DNA from: Paludisphaera soli
GTDB taxonomy: Bacteria > Planctomycetota > Planctomycetia > Isosphaerales > Isosphaeraceae
Direction of reading: 5' to 3'
DNA length: 64,000 nt
Assembly (NCBI RefSeq): GCF_011064595.1
Contig: NZ_JAALJI010000001.1
Coordinates: forward strand, 62,001 to 126,000
The notes under the pieces: generated by a model
Databases searched by the model: none
The model's input: the letters and a program-made list of their open reading frames with translations, nothing else
Told to the model about the DNA's origin: nothing
Shown: positions 1 through 9,368 of the stretch, piece after piece
How positions within the stretch are numbered: the stretch's first letter is position 1
How the letters are laid out: the number at the start of each line of letters is the position of its first letter
Program-made: the position numbers and the translations under genes

Positions 1-196
1 CAGCGGTGAGAAGCTTGCTTATCCGCGGGCGGGATACGTCGGGGGAGGGCGACCGGGCCGGAGGGTGTCTCGGCCCGGGGGCGCGACGCGAGGCGCCGCG
101 GCGGATGGTCGCCGTGATCCCACGATACCAGGCGGGGCGTCCCGTGTTGAGGCGCCACCCCCCCGGCGGCCGGAATGCGGGATTTGCCTGCCGCGG
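1..196. other. window edge, no gene recognised
   Basis: GC-rich sequence downstream of the small lipoprotein gene. Reading frames crossing it translate to Arg/Gly/Pro-rich strings typical of out-of-frame high-GC DNA. I see no RNA gene or clear signal here. Confidence 0.4.
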
Positions 197-418
197 TCAC
201 TCGGCCTTGGGGGCCTCGGGCTCGGGGGCCGGCTTGGGGGGATCGCCGGGGGCGCCCGAGGGATCGACGGGGTCGGCGGGGGTCTCCGCCGGGGCCTCGG
301 CCGGGGCGGCGGTCCCCGGCGGGACCACGACGGCGTCGCCCACCTCGGGCGAGCCGCCGCAGCCGGGAAGGCCGACGCCGATCGAGGCGGCCAGGGCGAA
401 GAGCTTGCGCGTGCGCAT
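197..418 (-). CDS. small proline-rich putative lipoprotein
   Basis: A 73-residue protein starting at ATG with GGAG about 8 bases upstream. The N-terminus is MRTRK followed by a short hydrophobic stretch and the lipobox-like LPGC at residues 17-20, so Cys20 is the likely lipidated residue. The rest is low-complexity Pro/Ala/Glu sequence ending PEPEAPKAE, which looks like a disordered tether rather than a folded domain. Small lipoproteins of this style are common in planctomycetes. No function can be assigned. It lies 59 bases downstream of the small membrane protein on the same strand and may share its transcript. Confidence 0.6.
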   Translation of the reverse strand: MRTRKLFALAASIGVGLPGCGGSPEVGDAVVVPPGTAAPAEAPAETPADPVDPSGAPGDPPKPAPEPEAPKAE

Positions 419-477
419 GGTGTCGTCTCCGGTCAGGATCGGGTGGTGGGGAAAGCCCCCGGCCCGCCGGCGGCCCG

Positions 478-786
478 TCAGCCCGACTTCCGCCGTTCGC
501 GCGCCTGGCGTCTCGCCCGGTCGCGGCGGCCGTCGATCAGGATCATCAGGGCCGAGGCGGGCAGCATCAGCGCCAACTCGGCGGCCAGGAGCCGGGGGCC
601 GTAGCGGTCGAGCCAGAGGGCGGCTCGCCGCGAGGCCCCGGCCTGGGGGGCGGAGCGGGCCGGGTCGAGGGCGGGCCCGGCGGCCAGGTACGCCAGGGCC
701 GTGAGCACGAACGCGGCGCTCACGGCCAGGAGGCCCAGGTGGAAGGGGTTCGTCAGGACGTCGCCCTTGCGGGGGTGCGGGGCCAT
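478..786 (-). CDS. small two-helix membrane protein, unknown function
   Basis: A 102-residue protein with an AAAGGG ribosome-binding site upstream of its ATG. It has two hydrophobic segments, about residues 14-36 (GLLAVSAAFVLTALAYLAAG) and 67-84 (LLAAELALMLPASALMIL), separated by a charged loop. The C-terminus is strongly basic (RRDRARRQARERRKSG), as expected for a cytoplasmic tail. No domain is recognised. It sits 36 bases downstream of ndk on the same strand and could be co-transcribed with it. A spurious ORF is unlikely, because the hydrophobic and charged segments are well separated and the start has a Shine-Dalgarno site. Confidence 0.65.
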   Translation of the reverse strand: MAPHPRKGDVLTNPFHLGLLAVSAAFVLTALAYLAAGPALDPARSAPQAGASRRAALWLDRYGPRLLAAELALMLPASALMILIDGRRDRARRQARERRKSG

Positions 787-822
787 GCGGCGACCCTTTC
801 GTCCGGCCGGGGGCCGCTGCGG

Positions 823-1278
823 TCAGGCGCCGTCGAAGACCCACTGGGAGCCGGCGATCGCGTAGTCGACGATCTCCTCGGGCTTGAACCAGAGGGCCAT
901 CTCGCGGGCGGCGGACTCGGGGCTGTCGCTCCCGTGGATCAGGTTGTTCTGCTTGCTGATCGAGTAGTCGCCGCGGATGGTGCCGGGGGCGGCGGCGGTC
1001 CCGTTGGTGGCGCCCAGCATGGTGCGCACGACGGCGATCGCCTCGTTCCCCTCCAGCACGCCGACGACGACCGGGCCGCCGGTGATGAAGTCGATCAGGC
1101 CGTCGAAGAAGGGCTTGCCGGCGTGCTCGCCGTAGTGCTTCTCGCCCAGGGCGCGGTCGACCTGCAGCAGCTTGAGGGCGGCGACCCGCAGCCCCTTGGC
1201 CTCGAACCGGGCGAGGATCTCGCCCACCAGCCGGCGCTGGACGCAGTCCGGCTTGAAGATGATCAGGGTCTTCTGCAT
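823..1278 (-). CDS. ndk: nucleoside diphosphate kinase
   Basis: Transfers the gamma phosphate from ATP to nucleoside diphosphates through a phosphohistidine, balancing NTP and dNTP pools. The 151-residue length is typical of the bacterial enzyme. The N-terminal TLIIFKPDCVQR block with Lys9 and the active-site NxxHGSDS block (His115) are both present, as is the RxxxGAT-like segment (RTMLGATNG). The start chosen is the ATG giving MQKTLIIFKPD; a longer frame upstream translates to low-complexity sequence and is rejected. It is followed by the small membrane protein and preceded by the JAMM gene, all on the minus strand. Cytoplasmic housekeeping enzyme. Confidence 0.96.
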   Translation of the reverse strand: MQKTLIIFKPDCVQRRLVGEILARFEAKGLRVAALKLLQVDRALGEKHYGEHAGKPFFDGLIDFITGGPVVVGVLEGNEAIAVVRTMLGATNGTAAAPGTIRGDYSISKQNNLIHGSDSPESAAREMALWFKPEEIVDYAIAGSQWVFDGA

Positions 1279-1369
1279 GAGAGGGACTCGCGGCGCGTCG
1301 CGCGCCGTTTCATTAAGGGGAAACAAAGGGGTGTGCGTCGGTCGGAAACGGATTTTTCCGCGACGTAGT

Positions 1370-1843
1370 CTATTCGCCGGCGGGCGGCTCGTGCAACGCC
1401 GGGTCGACGCCCACGACCCAGGAGAGCTCCCGGTAGTCGTCGGCCTCGAGCCGCCAGACGCGGACGTCGGGGGGCTCGCACAGCAGCGAGACGATGATCC
1501 GCGGGACGGCGCCGTAGTGGTTCTCTTCGAGGTCGGTCCGGCTGGGGACGGCCTCCCATCGCGGGTGCGAGTGGTAGATGGCCAGGATCTCGGCGTCGCG
1601 GCGGCGGAGTTCGACGACGGCGTCGATGAGGTCGCGGGGGTCGGCGTCGTAGCGGGTCTCGGCGCTCGGCGCGGCGTTCCGCAGCGGGTGGAACGACGAG
1701 ACGAGTGGGGGGACGCCACCCAGCAGGCCGCAGCACTCCCGGGGGGCCTCGCGGCGGCAATGGGCGATCATGGCCTCGACGACGCCCGGGGGGATCTCCA
1801 GGGGGCCGTCGAAGCCCTCGGGGTCGAAGGCCGGTCGCGCCAC
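1370..1843 (-). CDS. JAMM/Mov34 metalloprotease (Mec-like)
   Basis: A 157-residue single-domain zinc metalloprotease of the prokaryotic JAB/MPN family. The complete JAMM signature is visible: Glu36 in the RECCGLLGG segment, then H91-S-H93, seven residues, S101, two residues, D104. These supply the zinc ligands and catalytic Glu. In actinobacteria the homologue Mec cleaves cysteine from the sulfur carrier CysO and is encoded with a cysteine synthase. Here cysK ends 4 bases upstream of this start, so the same partnership is likely. No ThiS/CysO-like carrier is encoded next to the pair; the carrier would have to lie elsewhere. Function in sulfur transfer is inferred from context; the fold assignment is firm. 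Confidence 0.85.
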   Translation of the reverse strand: MARPAFDPEGFDGPLEIPPGVVEAMIAHCRREAPRECCGLLGGVPPLVSSFHPLRNAAPSAETRYDADPRDLIDAVVELRRRDAEILAIYHSHPRWEAVPSRTDLEENHYGAVPRIIVSLLCEPPDVRVWRLEADDYRELSWVVGVDPALHEPPAGE

Positions 1844-1847
1844 GGGC

Positions 1848-2822
1848 TCAGGCCTCGGGGAACAGGGGCGTCGACAGGTAGCGCTCGCCGAGGTCGGGGA
1901 GGAGGACCACGATGAGCTTGCCGGCGTACTCGGGCTTCTTCGCCAGGCTGATCGCCGCGAAGGCGGCCGCTCCGCACGAGATCCCGCAGAGCATCCCTTC
2001 CTCGCGGGCGAGCCGGCGGGTGGTCTCGAAGGCGTCGTCGTCGCGGACGGTCAGCACCTCGTCGAGCACGCCGAGGTCGAGCACGTCGGGGATGAACCCC
2101 GCGCCGATCCCCTGGATCTTGTGCTGGCCGGGCCGCATCGGGTCGTTCCGCCGGAACTGCGAGATGACGGCCGAATTGGCCGGCTCGACGCCGACGACCT
2201 TCACCGACGGCTTCAGCTCCTTGAGGACGTGGCCGACGCCCGTGATGGTCCCGCCCGTCCCCACGCCGGCGACGAAGACGTCGACCGCGCCGTCGGTGTC
2301 GCGCCAGATCTCCTGGGCGGTCGTGCGGCGGTGGATCTCGGGGTTCGCCGGGTTCTTGAACTGCTGGGGCATGAAGGCCTTGGGGAACGTCTTGAGGAGT
2401 TCCTCGGCCTTGCGGACGGCGCCCGGCATCCCTTCGGAGGCCGGCGTCAGCATGATCTCGGCCCCGAACGCCTTGATCAGTCGGCGACGTTCCAGGCTCA
2501 TGCTCTCGGGCATGGTCACGATCAGCCGGTAGCCCCGCGCCGCGCAGGTGAAGGCCAGGGCGATGCCGGTGTTGCCGCTGGTGGGCTCGATGATCACCGT
2601 TTCCGGGTCGATCAGCCCCTCGTCCTCGGCCGCGTCGATCATGGCGACGCCGATCCGGTCCTTCACGGACCAGAGCGGGTTGAAGTTCTCCATCTTCGCC
2701 GCGACGGTCGCCTTCGCGCCGTCGACGACCCGACGGAGCCGGATCAGCGGCGTGCCGCCGATGGTCTGCGTGATGTCGTCGTAGATCCGACCGTGCGCCC
2801 GCACCTGCTCCCCGGCTTTCAT
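1848..2822 (-). CDS. cysK: cysteine synthase (PLP-dependent)
   Basis: Fold-type II PLP enzyme that makes cysteine from O-acetylserine (or O-phosphoserine) and sulfide or a protein thiocarboxylate. The start at 2822 gives [12 protein letters not shown] and has GGGGGAAGGAC just upstream, giving 324 residues. Visible motifs are the PLP lysine in SVKDRIG (Lys54), the substrate loop TSGNTG (81-86) and the phosphate-binding [10 protein letters not shown] (186-195). A longer in-frame extension to 2939 lacks these signals. The downstream neighbour is the JAMM protease after 4 bases, suggesting that this enzyme may use a carrier-bound sulfur donor like mycobacterial CysM. The sequence alone does not separate CysK from CysM. 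Confidence 0.93.
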   Translation of the reverse strand: MKAGEQVRAHGRIYDDITQTIGGTPLIRLRRVVDGAKATVAAKMENFNPLWSVKDRIGVAMIDAAEDEGLIDPETVIIEPTSGNTGIALAFTCAARGYRLIVTMPESMSLERRRLIKAFGAEIMLTPASEGMPGAVRKAEELLKTFPKAFMPQQFKNPANPEIHRRTTAQEIWRDTDGAVDVFVAGVGTGGTITGVGHVLKELKPSVKVVGVEPANSAVISQFRRNDPMRPGQHKIQGIGAGFIPDVLDLGVLDEVLTVRDDDAFETTRRLAREEGMLCGISCGAAAFAAISLAKKPEYAGKLIVVLLPDLGERYLSTPLFPEA

Positions 2823-3108
2823 GTCCTTCCCCCCCGACCTTCCCTCGCCAATCCTTGACCCTCTGAAGATCGGCTGCGACTCGCCGCGCGATTCACAACG
2901 CTTCCCTCGAGTTTTCCGGTCAAGCCAGTATGACCCCACCTCGACCGCCAGGCAAGAGTCGCTCTCTCATCGCTTTTCGTGAGCGGCAGTTGCGACGCGA
3001 AATCCGAAACCGACATCCCGAGAGCCTCAAGAGCCGACGCGACGGCCCCGCCCCGTCGCGACCCGGGATCGCGGAGGGAGGGCCGTCGCCGCGTGCGAAA
3101 TGGTCGCG

Positions 3109-5682
3109 TCAGGGCCGACGGGCGGCGGTCTTCGCGTCGCCCCGGGTCAGGAGGAAGGCGACGAGGTCCTGGACCTCCTCCTCCGTCAGGCTGTCGAGCA
3201 GGCCCACGGGCATCTGCGAGATCGACGAGGCCTTCATCTCCTCGATGTCCTCACGCTTGACGTTGGTGGCGTGGCCGGGGTCGAACATGTCCTCGATCAC
3301 GCTCAGGTTGTCGCCGAAGAGGTTCCCCACCCGGCCGGTTACGACCTGGCCGTCGGTCTTGGCGATCACGACGGCCGCGTACTGGTCGCTGATCACCTTG
3401 CTGGGCTCGACGATCGATTCGAGCAGGTCGCGGACGCCGAACCTGCCGGCGACGGCGGTCAACTCGGGGCCGACGCCCCCCCCTTCCGACCCGAAGCGGT
3501 GGCAGGTCGCGCAGGCCACCGCCCCATACAGCCGGCGTCCGCGCTCCAGGTCCCGATTCTCCTCCAGGCCGCGTTCCACGATCGGGGCCAGCTCGGCGAC
3601 GGTCCAGTTCTTGACGAGCTTCCGGGAGGCCAGCAGCTCGCGAGGCGACTTGCCCGTCGGCGCGGCGTTGAGGATCGGCTTCAGCGCCGTCCGTTCCTCA
3701 TCGCTCAGCGCCGCGATCGCCTGGTCCTTCATCGTCTTGAGCGAGCTGGCGAAGGTGTTGCCGCCGCGGTATCCCGCGGCCACGTCGACGAACCACCGGA
3801 AGTATTCCTCGCGGAGCGCCGGCGTCCAGCCCGCCTTCAGGTTGCGGAGGATCAGGGCGTACTGGATCTGCTCCTCCTGGGAGTTTGCCTCGCGGAGCGC
3901 CGTCATGATCTTCGCGGCGGCGGTGGGCGCCTGGAGGTAGGCGAGGATCTCGGCCAGGAGGAAGTCGGACTCCACGGCCTTCGTCGGGAACATGGGGTCG
4001 AACCTCGCGACCAACCGGGCGATCGCCTCGTCGATCGGCCGTCCCAGGCGGCTATACGCCAGGGCGTACGCGCGCAGCAGGTCGACGCGGTCGGCCGGGG
4101 CCAGCTGCGAGGCGTCGATCGCGTCGAGGGTCGCCAGGATCTCCGCCTGGAGCTTGGGATCGGGCTCGGGGTCGCCCGGCTTGCGATGGGCCTGATCCTT
4201 GCCGCTCGAGCGGGACAAGGCCACGAGGGCCGCTATGGCCTTGCGGGGGTCTTTCTCGGCCAGGGCCTTCGCCCGCCATTGCGACGGGTCCTGCCACTCC
4301 AGGGCGATGCGGGCGGCGTAGCGGATCGCCCGGTCCTGGTCGGACAGGTAGGGCCAGGCGGCCTCGACGGCCCCCTCGACGGGGCGGCCGTGATAGGCTT
4401 CGAGCTTGCGCCGAACGTCGCGCTTCGCGGCGGCCTGGGGGTCGGCCGGCGGGAGAGCGGGCGTCTCGGCCTCGCCGCCGACGTAGGTCGCGCGGTAAAG
4501 GGCCGACTGGGCGCCTCGGCCGCCGACGGCCAGATACATGGCGCCGTCCTTGGGGTTGATCACGACGTCGGTGACCGGCAGCGGCTGGCCGCTGATGAAT
4601 TCCTCCACCTCGGCCGTGTAGCTGGCGCCCTCGGGCCTCAGGTGGACGGCGCGGAGCTTGCCGAAGCTCCAGTCGCTGATGAACAGGGCGTCCTGATACT
4701 TCTTCGGGAACTTCGCCCCGTAGCCGAAGGTGATGCCCGTGGGCGAGCCGGGGCCGACGTCGACCGCCGCGCCGAAGCTGTCGAGGTAGTACGCGGGCCA
4801 CTTGCCCGAGCCGTTGCGGAATCCGTACTCCGCGCCACTGATCACGTGGTTGACGCGGGTGGGGCGGTACCAGGGCTCGCCGATGTCCCACTCCATGTCG
4901 GCGTCGTAGGTGAACAGCTCGCCGTCGCGGTCGAACGCGATGTCGAACGGGTTCCGCAGCCCGGCGGCGATCAACTCCCACTTCGCGCCGTCCGGGTCGG
5001 TGCGGGCGATGTAGCCCTGGGGCGCGAGCGAGTCGTCCATGAAGCCGGTGGGGATGCGGGTGGCCAGGTTGTCCTCGCCCCAGGTGAGCGGGAGCCGCGA
5101 CGAGTCGACCTCGGTCAGGGCCGTCGAGTTGCCGCAGACGACGTACAGCGACTGGCCGTCGGGCGAGAGGGCGATCGAGTGCATGCCGTGCTCGCCGCCC
5201 CCCTTGATCTCGCGGAGGAGCTTCACCTCGTCGTAGCGGTCGTCGCCGTCGGTGTCGCGGACCCGGTAGAGGCCGTGGACCCTCTTCCCTTCGTTGATCA
5301 TCACGTAGAGGCTGTCGAAGGCGTAGAGCAGGCCGTGGGCCCCGCCGAGGTCCACGCCCAGCGGCTCGGGCTCGACGGGGGCCTGGCCGTCGAGCGGCGG
5401 CGGCGTCATCCGATAGAGCAGGCCGTTCTGGTCGGCGGCGATGAGCCGGCCTTTCGGGTCGACGCAGAGGGCCACCCACGATCCCTGGGTCTGCTTCGGG
5501 ACCGAATAGATCTGGTCGAGCTTGAAGCCCGGCGCGACCCGTACGTTGCCGGCGGCCTCGGCGGCCGGTCGTCGCGGCCCGGAGGCGGCCTCTTGCGAGC
5601 GGGCGGGCGGGGATGCGAACCAGCCCATCAGGGCGAGCGCCGCGAGGGCGGCCGATCTCAGGTCGAATGACGCGATCTGCAT
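3109..5682 (-). CDS. PVC-type beta-propeller haem protein with HEAT-like middle and C-terminal cytochrome c
   Basis: An 857-residue exported protein. The start MQIASFDLRSA at 5682 is preferred because GGAGAG lies just upstream; an ATG at 5700 is the alternative. A signal peptide (residues 1 to about 30) is followed by a beta-propeller like the L-sorbosone dehydrogenase/glucose dehydrogenase fold (about 40-420, with GLRNPFDIAFDRDGELFTYD and HGMHSIALSPDG blades). A helical HEAT-like region follows, then a cytochrome c domain with CATCH at 724-728. This architecture is a planctomycete hallmark and such proteins are thought to oxidise sugars or polyols in the periplasm. It is divergent from the DUF1549 gene across 206 bases. 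Substrate unknown. Confidence 0.88.
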   Translation of the reverse strand: MQIASFDLRSAALAALALMGWFASPPARSQEAASGPRRPAAEAAGNVRVAPGFKLDQIYSVPKQTQGSWVALCVDPKGRLIAADQNGLLYRMTPPPLDGQAPVEPEPLGVDLGGAHGLLYAFDSLYVMINEGKRVHGLYRVRDTDGDDRYDEVKLLREIKGGGEHGMHSIALSPDGQSLYVVCGNSTALTEVDSSRLPLTWGEDNLATRIPTGFMDDSLAPQGYIARTDPDGAKWELIAAGLRNPFDIAFDRDGELFTYDADMEWDIGEPWYRPTRVNHVISGAEYGFRNGSGKWPAYYLDSFGAAVDVGPGSPTGITFGYGAKFPKKYQDALFISDWSFGKLRAVHLRPEGASYTAEVEEFISGQPLPVTDVVINPKDGAMYLAVGGRGAQSALYRATYVGGEAETPALPPADPQAAAKRDVRRKLEAYHGRPVEGAVEAAWPYLSDQDRAIRYAARIALEWQDPSQWRAKALAEKDPRKAIAALVALSRSSGKDQAHRKPGDPEPDPKLQAEILATLDAIDASQLAPADRVDLLRAYALAYSRLGRPIDEAIARLVARFDPMFPTKAVESDFLLAEILAYLQAPTAAAKIMTALREANSQEEQIQYALILRNLKAGWTPALREEYFRWFVDVAAGYRGGNTFASSLKTMKDQAIAALSDEERTALKPILNAAPTGKSPRELLASRKLVKNWTVAELAPIVERGLEENRDLERGRRLYGAVACATCHRFGSEGGGVGPELTAVAGRFGVRDLLESIVEPSKVISDQYAAVVIAKTDGQVVTGRVGNLFGDNLSVIEDMFDPGHATNVKREDIEEMKASSISQMPVGLLDSLTEEEVQDLVAFLLTRGDAKTAARRP

Positions 5683-5812
5683 GAGTCTCTCCTTCCACAT
5701 GGGCCCATGAAGATACCTGACGAGACGCCTCGATACGAGAAGTCCCTCCGATTCGCCGGGCGCGAGCCGGCTCCCCCCGGAGACGGGACTCGACGGATCG
5801 CCGTCGATGGGG

Positions 5813-5824
5813 TTTAAATAATGG
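5813..5824. promoter_or_regulatory. AT-rich element in divergent intergenic region
   Basis: TTTAAATAATGG stands out in the otherwise very GC-rich 206-base gap between the haem-dehydrogenase gene (minus) and the DUF1549 gene (plus). It could hold a -10 element for either gene. I found no convincing -35 partner, so the direction is unresolved. Confidence 0.3.
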
Positions 5825-5888
5825 TTGAACAGGCCGATCCCGACCCCGGCCGGCTCCTCGCGCCGGCCGAGACCCAGGACGCAAGCCC

Positions 5889-8800
5889 ATGCCGCTCCCT
5901 CCCCGCCTCCGGTCCGTCCCCTGGATCTCGGCGCTCGTCCTGAGCGGGGCGTGCGTGAATCCCGAGGCGCGTGGCGACGGCGCGGCCGACTATCTCGCCC
6001 GGGTCAAGCCGATCCTCAAGGAGCACTGCTACGCCTGCCACGGTGCCCTGAAGGCGGCCGGGGGGCTGCGGCTCGACACCGGCCGCGCCGTCCTCAAGGG
6101 GGGCGACGGCGGGCCCGCGGTCGAGCCGGGGAGCCCGGACGAGAGCCCGCTCCTCGAACGGGTGCTGGAGACCGACGAGGCCCTGCGGATGCCGCTGGAG
6201 GCCCCCGCCCTCGCGCCGGAGAAGCTCGCCGCCCTTCGCGAATGGGTCGCGGCCGGCGCGCCTTCGCCCGACGGCGAGGAGCCCGAACGCAGCCCCCGGG
6301 ACCACTGGTCGTTCCGGCCCTTGGCCAGGCCTCCCGTCCCGGCGACCGCCGACCTAAGCTGGGCCGCGAACCCCGTCGACGCGTTCGTGGCCGCCGGGCA
6401 CGCGGCCCACGATCTCTCGCCCCGGCCCCCGGCGGACCGCGCGACGCTGCTCCGCCGCGTCTCCCTCGACCTCTCCGGCCTGCCTCCGACCCCCGAAGAG
6501 CAGCGCGAATTCCTGGCCGACGAGTCCCCCGACGCTTACGGGAAGGTCGTCGACCGGCTCCTCGCCAGCCCGCGATACGGCGAGCGCTGGGGCCGGCACT
6601 GGATGGACGTCTGGCGTTACAGCGACTGGTTCGGCCGCCGCATGGTCCCCGACGTCTGGAACAGCGCCCCGCAGATCTGGCGATGGCGGGACTGGATCGT
6701 CCGCTCCTTGAACGACGACAAGGGGTACGACCTGATGGTCCGCGAGATGCTCGCCGCCGACGAGATCGCCCCCGAGGACGACGAGGCGGCCGTCGCGACC
6801 GGCTTCCTCATCCGCAACTGGTACGCCCTGAACCCCAACCAGTGGATGCGGGAGAACGTCGAGCACACCGCCAAGGCGTTCCTCGGCCTGACGTTCAATT
6901 GCGCCCACTGCCACGACCACAAGTACGACCCGATCCGCCACGACGACTACTTCCGCCTTCGCGCGTTCTTCGAGCCGATCGGCATCCGCCAGGACCGCGT
7001 CGTCGGCCAGGCCGATCCTGGACCCTTCCAGGAATACGACTATCTGACGTTACGCAAGGTCGTCCGCCTGGGTGCCGTACGGATCTTCGACAAGACGGCG
7101 GACGCGCCGACGTGGTTCTACACCGGCGGCGACGAGCGGAACCGGGTCGAGGGCCGGGGGGCGATCGAGCCCGGCGTCCCCGCATTCCTGGGCGAGGCCC
7201 CGCCGATCCGGCCGGTGGAACTCGCGCCCGTCGCGTTCTACCCGGGCCTGCGTCCGGCCGTGATCGAGGCCGAGGCCGCGGCTTGTCGCGAGGCCGCCCG
7301 CCAGGCGGAGTCCGACCTGGCCCGGGCCGTCGAGGCCGGTTCGGACGCGTCTCCGGAACTCACCGAGGAGTTGGCGCGGGCCGAGGCGGACCTGGAAGCG
7401 GCGTTCGCCTCCGCCGAGGCGGCCGGCGCGGTCGTCGCCCTGGAGGGGCGGCAGTCGCTGATCCTCGACGCCACCACGGGCCGTCGTATCCTGCACAACG
7501 GGGTGAAGGAGCTGGGGCCGATCCGCGACGGGACGACCCTCTCCTTCCGCCTGATGATCCTGAGCGACGCCCACGTCAACTTCCAGCTGGCGCGGGACGT
7601 CACCAAGGGGCTGACGGCCGGCTACATCGGGTTCAACAAGGGCCGGATCGTCGCCTACCGCCCCGGCGGCTTCGTCGAGTTCGACGCCGGCCGCTACGAC
7701 TTCAAGGCGGGCCAGTCCCGTTTCGACGTGCGGATCGCCTTCGAGCCGGGGGCCGACCGCGGGCTCTTGACAGTCGTCTCCACGGCCGACGGCGCGACCC
7801 TGGTCGAAGGGGTCCCCATCGCGATCAACGCCTGGAACCCGGCGGAGACCCCGGGCCAGGCGATCACGCTCGACGCCCAGGCCGGGAGCGTCGCGGCGTT
7901 CGACGCGATCGAGATCGCGGCCCCGGATCGGGTCGTCCGCTTCGACTTCGAGCGCCCGAAGCACGCGATCGGCGACGACGTGATCGGCGGCGACGGCTGG
8001 TCCGTCTCGCCCGGAGGATCGGTGCCGGCGACCTCCCTCGTCTCGATCGTCGACCGCTCGGGGGCGACCGACGTGGCGCGTCGGCGCGTGGAGGCGGCCC
8101 AGCGCGCGGTCGAGGCCCGGGAACTCCCGAGGGCGTCCGCCGAGGCCCGGCTGATCGCGGCCCGTTCCCGCCTGGCGAGCCTGGAGGCCCGCGTATCGAT
8201 CGAGCGGGCGAAGCACGGACTGGCTCCGGCCGAGGGCGTCACGGCCGAGGCCGCGAGCCGGGCCGAGCGCCAGTCCGATCTCGACGCCGCCGAGGCGAAG
8301 CGTCTCGAAGGGCGTCTGGCCCTGATCGAGGCCGAGGCCAGGCCCGCCGACGACAAGGCCCGCGGCGCGAAGCTCGCCGAGGCGGGCAAGCTGCGCGACC
8401 AGGCCGAGGCCGCGCTGGCGAAGGCCCGCGCCGCCCTCGTCGACCCGGCGGCCGAGGGCCGCTACACGCCCCTGAGCCCGGTCTATCCGAAGCAGAGCAC
8501 CGGTCGCCGTCGCTCGCTGGCCGATTGGATCGTCGGCCGCGAGAATCCCCTGACGGCCCGCGTGGCGATCAACCACATCTGGGCGCGCCACTTCCACGCC
8601 CCGCTCGTCGCCACGGTCTTCGACTTCGGCCGCAACGGCGCCGACCCCACGCATCCCGAGCTGCTCGACTGGCTGGCGGCCGAGCTGGTCGACTCCGGCT
8701 GGAGCATGAAGCGGATCCATCGGCTGATCGTCACCAGCCGGACCTACTGCATGAGTTCTGCCCAGGGGGACGCCGCCGATCTCGCCGCCCGTGACCCGGA

Positions 8801-9350
8801 GAACGCCTTCCTCTGGAGGATGAACCCCGGCCGGATGGAGGCCGAGGCCGTCCGCGACAGCCTGCTCGCCTGCGCGGGGGTGCTCGACGAGACGATGGGC
8901 GGTCAGGAGTTGGAGAACTCCGAGGCGCCGACCTCGCGGCGTCGCGGCCTGTATTTCAGCTGCCACCCGGAGTCCGGCGGCAAGAGCGAGTTCGGCGCGA
9001 TCTTCGACGCCCCCGACGCGAACGAATGCTACCGGCGGACCCGCAGCGTCGTCCCCCAGCAGGCCCTGGCGCTGACCAACAACCCGCTGATCCACGAGCT
9101 GAGCGTCCGGCTCGCCGCCGAGGTCGGCCGGGCCGAGCCGACCCCCGGACGCGTCGTCGCGGCCCTGTACGAGCGGATCCTCTCCCGCGCCCCGACCGAC
9201 GCCGAGCGCGATGTCTGCCTCGGGTTCCTCGACTCTCAGGCGGAGCGGCTCCGCGACCAGGGGGTCGCCGAGGCCGACGCCCGGGGGCGCGCCCGCGAGG
9301 CGCTGACGCGGGCCCTGTTCAACCACAACGACTTCCTGACGATCCGCTGA
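5889..9350 (+). CDS. PSCyt1-DUF1549-DUF1553 planctomycete cytochrome protein
   Basis: An 1153-residue secreted protein with the standard planctomycete order. An N-terminal export signal comes first, then a cytochrome-like domain with CYACH at 47-51, then DUF1549 (PSCyt2; around PVDAFV...LLRRVSLDLSGLPPTPEE and the CAHCHDHKYDPI motif), a long middle insertion and C-terminal DUF1553 (PSD1; from about LADWIVGRENPLTARVAINH). The middle insertion carries a beta-rich section around residues 510-690 resembling a concanavalin/LamG-like fold, followed by a charged coiled-coil-like stretch. The DUF1501 gene follows after 18 bases, and the two are almost always paired in this phylum. They are suspected to act in polysaccharide breakdown or periplasmic redox, but the function is not established. 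Confidence 0.9.
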   Translation: MPLPPRLRSVPWISALVLSGACVNPEARGDGAADYLARVKPILKEHCYACHGALKAAGGLRLDTGRAVLKGGDGGPAVEPGSPDESPLLERVLETDEALRMPLEAPALAPEKLAALREWVAAGAPSPDGEEPERSPRDHWSFRPLARPPVPATADLSWAANPVDAFVAAGHAAHDLSPRPPADRATLLRRVSLDLSGLPPTPEEQREFLADESPDAYGKVVDRLLASPRYGERWGRHWMDVWRYSDWFGRRMVPDVWNSAPQIWRWRDWIVRSLNDDKGYDLMVREMLAADEIAPEDDEAAVATGFLIRNWYALNPNQWMRENVEHTAKAFLGLTFNCAHCHDHKYDPIRHDDYFRLRAFFEPIGIRQDRVVGQADPGPFQEYDYLTLRKVVRLGAVRIFDKTADAPTWFYTGGDERNRVEGRGAIEPGVPAFLGEAPPIRPVELAPVAFYPGLRPAVIEAEAAACREAARQAESDLARAVEAGSDASPELTEELARAEADLEAAFASAEAAGAVVALEGRQSLILDATTGRRILHNGVKELGPIRDGTTLSFRLMILSDAHVNFQLARDVTKGLTAGYIGFNKGRIVAYRPGGFVEFDAGRYDFKAGQSRFDVRIAFEPGADRGLLTVVSTADGATLVEGVPIAINAWNPAETPGQAITLDAQAGSVAAFDAIEIAAPDRVVRFDFERPKHAIGDDVIGGDGWSVSPGGSVPATSLVSIVDRSGATDVARRRVEAAQRAVEARELPRASAEARLIAARSRLASLEARVSIERAKHGLAPAEGVTAEAASRAERQSDLDAAEAKRLEGRLALIEAEARPADDKARGAKLAEAGKLRDQAEAALAKARAALVDPAAEGRYTPLSPVYPKQSTGRRRSLADWIVGRENPLTARVAINHIWARHFHAPLVATVFDFGRNGADPTHPELLDWLAAELVDSGWSMKRIHRLIVTSRTYCMSSAQGDAADLAARDPENAFLWRMNPGRMEAEAVRDSLLACAGVLDETMGGQELENSEAPTSRRRGLYFSCHPESGGKSEFGAIFDAPDANECYRRTRSVVPQQALALTNNPLIHELSVRLAAEVGRAEPTPGRVVAALYERILSRAPTDAERDVCLGFLDSQAERLRDQGVAEADARGRAREALTRALFNHNDFLTIR

Positions 9351-9368
9351 CGCGGCTGGGACCGACTC

